NCBI GenBank assembly: GCA_965229715.1
Contig: CBDDJL010000004.1
Span: 682,001 to 746,000, forward strand
Source: JAVJST01 sp965229715
GTDB taxonomy: Bacteria > Pseudomonadota > Alphaproteobacteria > Rhodospirillales > Casp-alpha2
Direction of reading: 5' to 3'
DNA length: 64,000 nucleotides
Shown: piece after piece, positions 61,865 through 64,000 of the stretch
How the letters are laid out: each line of letters opens with the position of its first letter
Position numbering within the stretch: the first letter of the stretch is position 1
Translations under genes and position numbers: made by a program
Notes under the pieces: generated by a model
What the model was told of the DNA's origin: nothing
Database searches by the model: none
The model's input: only the letters and a program-made list of their open reading frames with translations

Positions 61865-63544
61865 ATGGCCTCATATCAGTACGTCTACACCATGCAGAAC
61901 CTCTCGAAGTCCTACCCGGGCGGCAAGGAGGTCCTGAAAGGCATTACCCTGTCGTTTCTGCCGGACGCCAAGATCGGCGTACTGGGCCACAACGGCGCCG
62001 GTAAATCGACCTTGATGCGGATCATGGCCGGTATCGATACCGAGTATAACGGCGAAGCCTGGGCCGCGGACGGCGTGCGTGTCGGCTACCTCGAACAGGA
62101 GCCGCAGCTCGATCCCGGCAAGACGGTGGCCGAAAACGTTACCGACGGCATGGGCGGCACCAAGGCGCTGCTCGACCGCTTCAACGAGATCTCGGCCAAG
62201 TTCGCCGAGCCGATGGACGACGACGAGATGAACGCACTGCTCGCCGAGCAGGGTGAACTGCAGGAAAAGATCGACGCCGTCGACGGCTGGGAGCTGGAGC
62301 GCACCATCGAGATCGCCATGGACGCACTCAGGTGCCCACCGGGCGACAGCGCCGTCGACAAGCTGTCGGGCGGCGAGCGCCGCCGTATCGCGCTGTGCCG
62401 TTTGTTGCTGCAGAAACCGGAAATTCTGCTGCTCGACGAACCGACCAACCACCTGGATGCGGAATCGGTCGCGTGGCTGGAACGGCACCTTCGGGAGTAC
62501 GCCGGCATGGTCATGATCGTGACCCACGACCGCTACTTCCTCGACAACGTGACGGGCTGGATTCTCGAACTCGATCGCGGCCGCGGCATTCCTTACCAAG
62601 GCAACTACTCGTCGTGGCTCGAACAACAGGAAAAGCGGCTCAAGCAGGAAGAGCGCGAGGAAAGCGCACGCCAGCGCACCCTCAAAACCGAGCTCGAATG
62701 GATCCGCACGTCGCCGAAGGCGCGGCATGCGAAGTCCAAGGCGCGTATCACCGCCTACGACGATCTCCTGGCCAAGGCCCAGGAGAAACGCATCGGCACG
62801 GCGCAGATCATGATCCCGCCGGGACCGCGGCTTGGCGATCTGGTAATCGAGGCCGACGGCCTCGGCAAGGGCTTCGGCGACAAGCTGCTGATCGACGGAC
62901 TCGAGTTCAAGCTGCCGCCGGGCGGCATCGTCGGCGTGATCGGCCCGAACGGCGCCGGCAAGACGACGCTGTTTCGCATGATCACCGGCCAGGAGGAACC
63001 CGACAAGGGCGCGCTCAAGATCGGCGACACGGTGAAGCTCGGCTATGTCGATCAGTCGCGCGACTCGCTCGACGACTCGAAGAACGTGTGGGAGGAAATT
63101 TCCGGCGGTCTCGATGTTCTCGAGCTCGGCAAGCGGGAAGTTCAGAGCCGCGCCTATGTCAGCTGGTTCAACTTCAAGGGCGGCGATCAGCAGAAGAAGG
63201 TCGGTCAGCTCTCGGGCGGCGAGCGCAACCGGGTGCATCTCGCCAAGATGCTGCTGAGCCACGCCAACGTGCTGCTGCTCGACGAACCGACCAACGATCT
63301 CGATGTCGATACGCTGCGCGCGCTGGAAGATGCGCTCGCCGAGTTTGCCGGCTGCGCCGTGGTCATCAGCCATGACCGCTGGTTCCTCGACCGCTTGGCC
63401 ACCCACATCCTCGCCTTCGAGGGCGACAGCCACGTCGAGTGGTTCGAGGGAAACTTCGAGGAATACGAGGAAGACAAGAAACGCCGTCTCGGCGAAGACG
63501 CGCTTGAGCCGCACCGGATCAAGTACAAGCCGCTCACCCGCTAG
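61865..63544 (+). CDS. ettA: energy-dependent translational throttle protein EttA
   Basis: A 559-residue ABC-F protein with two ATPase domains: Walker A GHNGAGKS at 41-48, LSGGERRRIALCRLL, LLLDEPTNHLD; then an arm/linker and a second site GPNGAGKTT, LSGGERNRVHLAKMLL and LLLDEPTNDLD. Full length and both catalytic Glu are intact. It gates the first translocation of ribosomes in response to ATP/ADP. Divergent from mlaA. Confidence 0.94.
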   Translation: MASYQYVYTMQNLSKSYPGGKEVLKGITLSFLPDAKIGVLGHNGAGKSTLMRIMAGIDTEYNGEAWAADGVRVGYLEQEPQLDPGKTVAENVTDGMGGTKALLDRFNEISAKFAEPMDDDEMNALLAEQGELQEKIDAVDGWELERTIEIAMDALRCPPGDSAVDKLSGGERRRIALCRLLLQKPEILLLDEPTNHLDAESVAWLERHLREYAGMVMIVTHDRYFLDNVTGWILELDRGRGIPYQGNYSSWLEQQEKRLKQEEREESARQRTLKTELEWIRTSPKARHAKSKARITAYDDLLAKAQEKRIGTAQIMIPPGPRLGDLVIEADGLGKGFGDKLLIDGLEFKLPPGGIVGVIGPNGAGKTTLFRMITGQEEPDKGALKIGDTVKLGYVDQSRDSLDDSKNVWEEISGGLDVLELGKREVQSRAYVSWFNFKGGDQQKKVGQLSGGERNRVHLAKMLLSHANVLLLDEPTNDLDVDTLRALEDALAEFAGCAVVISHDRWFLDRLATHILAFEGDSHVEWFEGNFEEYEEDKKRRLGEDALEPHRIKYKPLTR

Positions 63545-63633
63545 GCCGCGGACTCACCTCAAACATCTCGTGGCGGGGTAATGTCCCGGCACGGCCGACT
63601 TACTATCATCGGATATTTGACCGGTCTGAAACG

Positions 63634-64000
63634 TCAGGCCGGGCAGCCACCGGACGGACACCAGGACCCCATCTCGAAACCCTTGATCAGATCGACCACT
63701 TTCGAGATGTCCTCCTGCAGACGGCTCTTGAAAATGTAATCCTTGACGCGCAGCTCGCGGGCGGATTCGACATCTTCGAGAGCTTCGGAAGACGACATCA
63801 CGATCACGGTCGATTTACTCAACTCAGGGTCGGCACGCAGTTCCCTGAGAAACTCGAAACCGTTCTTCCTCGGCATGCTGAGATCCAGAAGGATGATATA
63901 GGGCGGGCTGATGGCGTCCGACGTGTAACTCCCGCGTAACAGGTCCAGCGCCTCGACGCCATCGAATGCGCGAAACAGCGGATTGTGAATGTTCGCCTTT
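63634..64000 (-). CDS. single-domain response regulator (partial, cut by right edge)
   Basis: The C-terminal ~122 residues of a CheY/Rcp1-like receiver. Phosphoacceptor Asp in IILLDLSMPRKNG, Ser/Thr in VIVMSSSEA and Lys in DYIFKSRL are present. The N-terminus and any partner kinase lie beyond the window. The C-terminal tail ending in CPSGGCPA has two Cys. An internal ATG at 63876 is not the true start. Convergent with ettA. Confidence 0.88.
   Translation of the reverse strand, partial: KANIHNPLFRAFDGVEALDLLRGSYTSDAISPPYIILLDLSMPRKNGFEFLRELRADPELSKSTVIVMSSSEALEDVESARELRVKDYIFKSRLQEDISKVVDLIKGFEMGSWCPSGGCPA

Noticed and set aside
61871..63514. Long minus-strand ORF (547 codons) opposite ettA
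   Set aside because: Shadow of the EttA reading frame; no domain motifs and low-complexity composition.
1..64000. CRISPR arrays, insertion sequences, prophage genes, tRNA/rRNA genes
   Set aside because: None seen by eye on either strand: no regularly spaced repeats, transposase or integrase motifs, and no tRNA-like T-loop with acceptor stem. A dedicated tRNA or CRISPR search would be decisive.

Overview
The window looks like chromosomal DNA of a high-GC, probably aquatic or marine alphaproteobacterium (Rhodospirillales-like). The basis is high GC with strong GC3 bias, two DUF1127 mini-proteins, polyamine/opine-type ABC importers, formimidoyltransferase/cyclodeaminase genes, an MlaA homologue, EttA, a VC2705/ActP-like symporter with a DUF4212 partner, and a DddP-like M24 protein. 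This placement is an inference from gene content. I see no phage genes, transposases, CRISPR arrays, tRNA or rRNA. Two genes run off the edges: an SDR at the left and a response regulator at the right.

Layout. 1-9 kb: SDR, a soluble histidine kinase, a DUF1127 protein, then a LuxR regulator divergent from a complete potADBC-type importer operon ending in an SMP-30 lactonase; a DUF2188 protein and an HNH nuclease follow. 9-17.5 kb: peroxiredoxin-like protein, GluQ, a degenerate secreted SNase-fold protein, an OmpA-type porin, a rhomboid protease, a secreted dienelactone hydrolase, and a Rieske oxygenase/2-hydroxyacid dehydrogenase pair divergent from an Lrp/AsnC regulator across a palindrome-rich AT island. 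18-24 kb: nickel/cobalt-type permease, EamA protein, TetR, FtcD plus cyclodeaminase, a class I amidotransferase, a stand-alone FecR-domain protein, and a small membrane protein with an FNR/FixK-like box upstream. 24-30.4 kb: a six-gene minus-strand operon (solute-binding protein, two permeases, ATPase, isochorismatase-like hydrolase, MGH1/GH63-like glycosidase). 30.5-38 kb: nucleoside hydrolase, PfkB kinase and PMT-like methyltransferase; PhyH; enoyl-CoA hydratase; DUF1127; then LysR-HIT-DddP-like M24.

38-48 kb: a large MscS channel, a hypothetical protein with a CBS-DUF294 protein, and a tightly coupled signalling cassette (Hpt, REC, REC-EAL, hybrid kinase). 47.8-55.6 kb: a self-contained type I secretion operon (TolC, FecR-RTX cargo, ABC exporter, HlyD adaptor) followed by an M20 peptidase. 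55.8-64 kb: a VOC protein, a membrane-anchored DEDDh exonuclease, a YggT-like protein, the DUF4212/sodium symporter pair with a strong terminator, an ACT-like protein, MlaA, EttA and a partial response regulator.

The strongest candidate for something under-described is the 43-55.6 kb block. A multi-step phosphorelay ending in a c-di-GMP phosphodiesterase domain lies beside a type I exporter whose only obvious cargo carries an N-terminal FecR domain and a few RTX repeats. The exporter ATPase has a divergent ABC signature. The functional link between the two halves is a hypothesis from proximity. Other notable items are the DddP-like enzyme, whose candidate metal ligands match DddP spacing as I recall it, an SNase-fold protein lacking key catalytic residues, and several intergenic palindromes.
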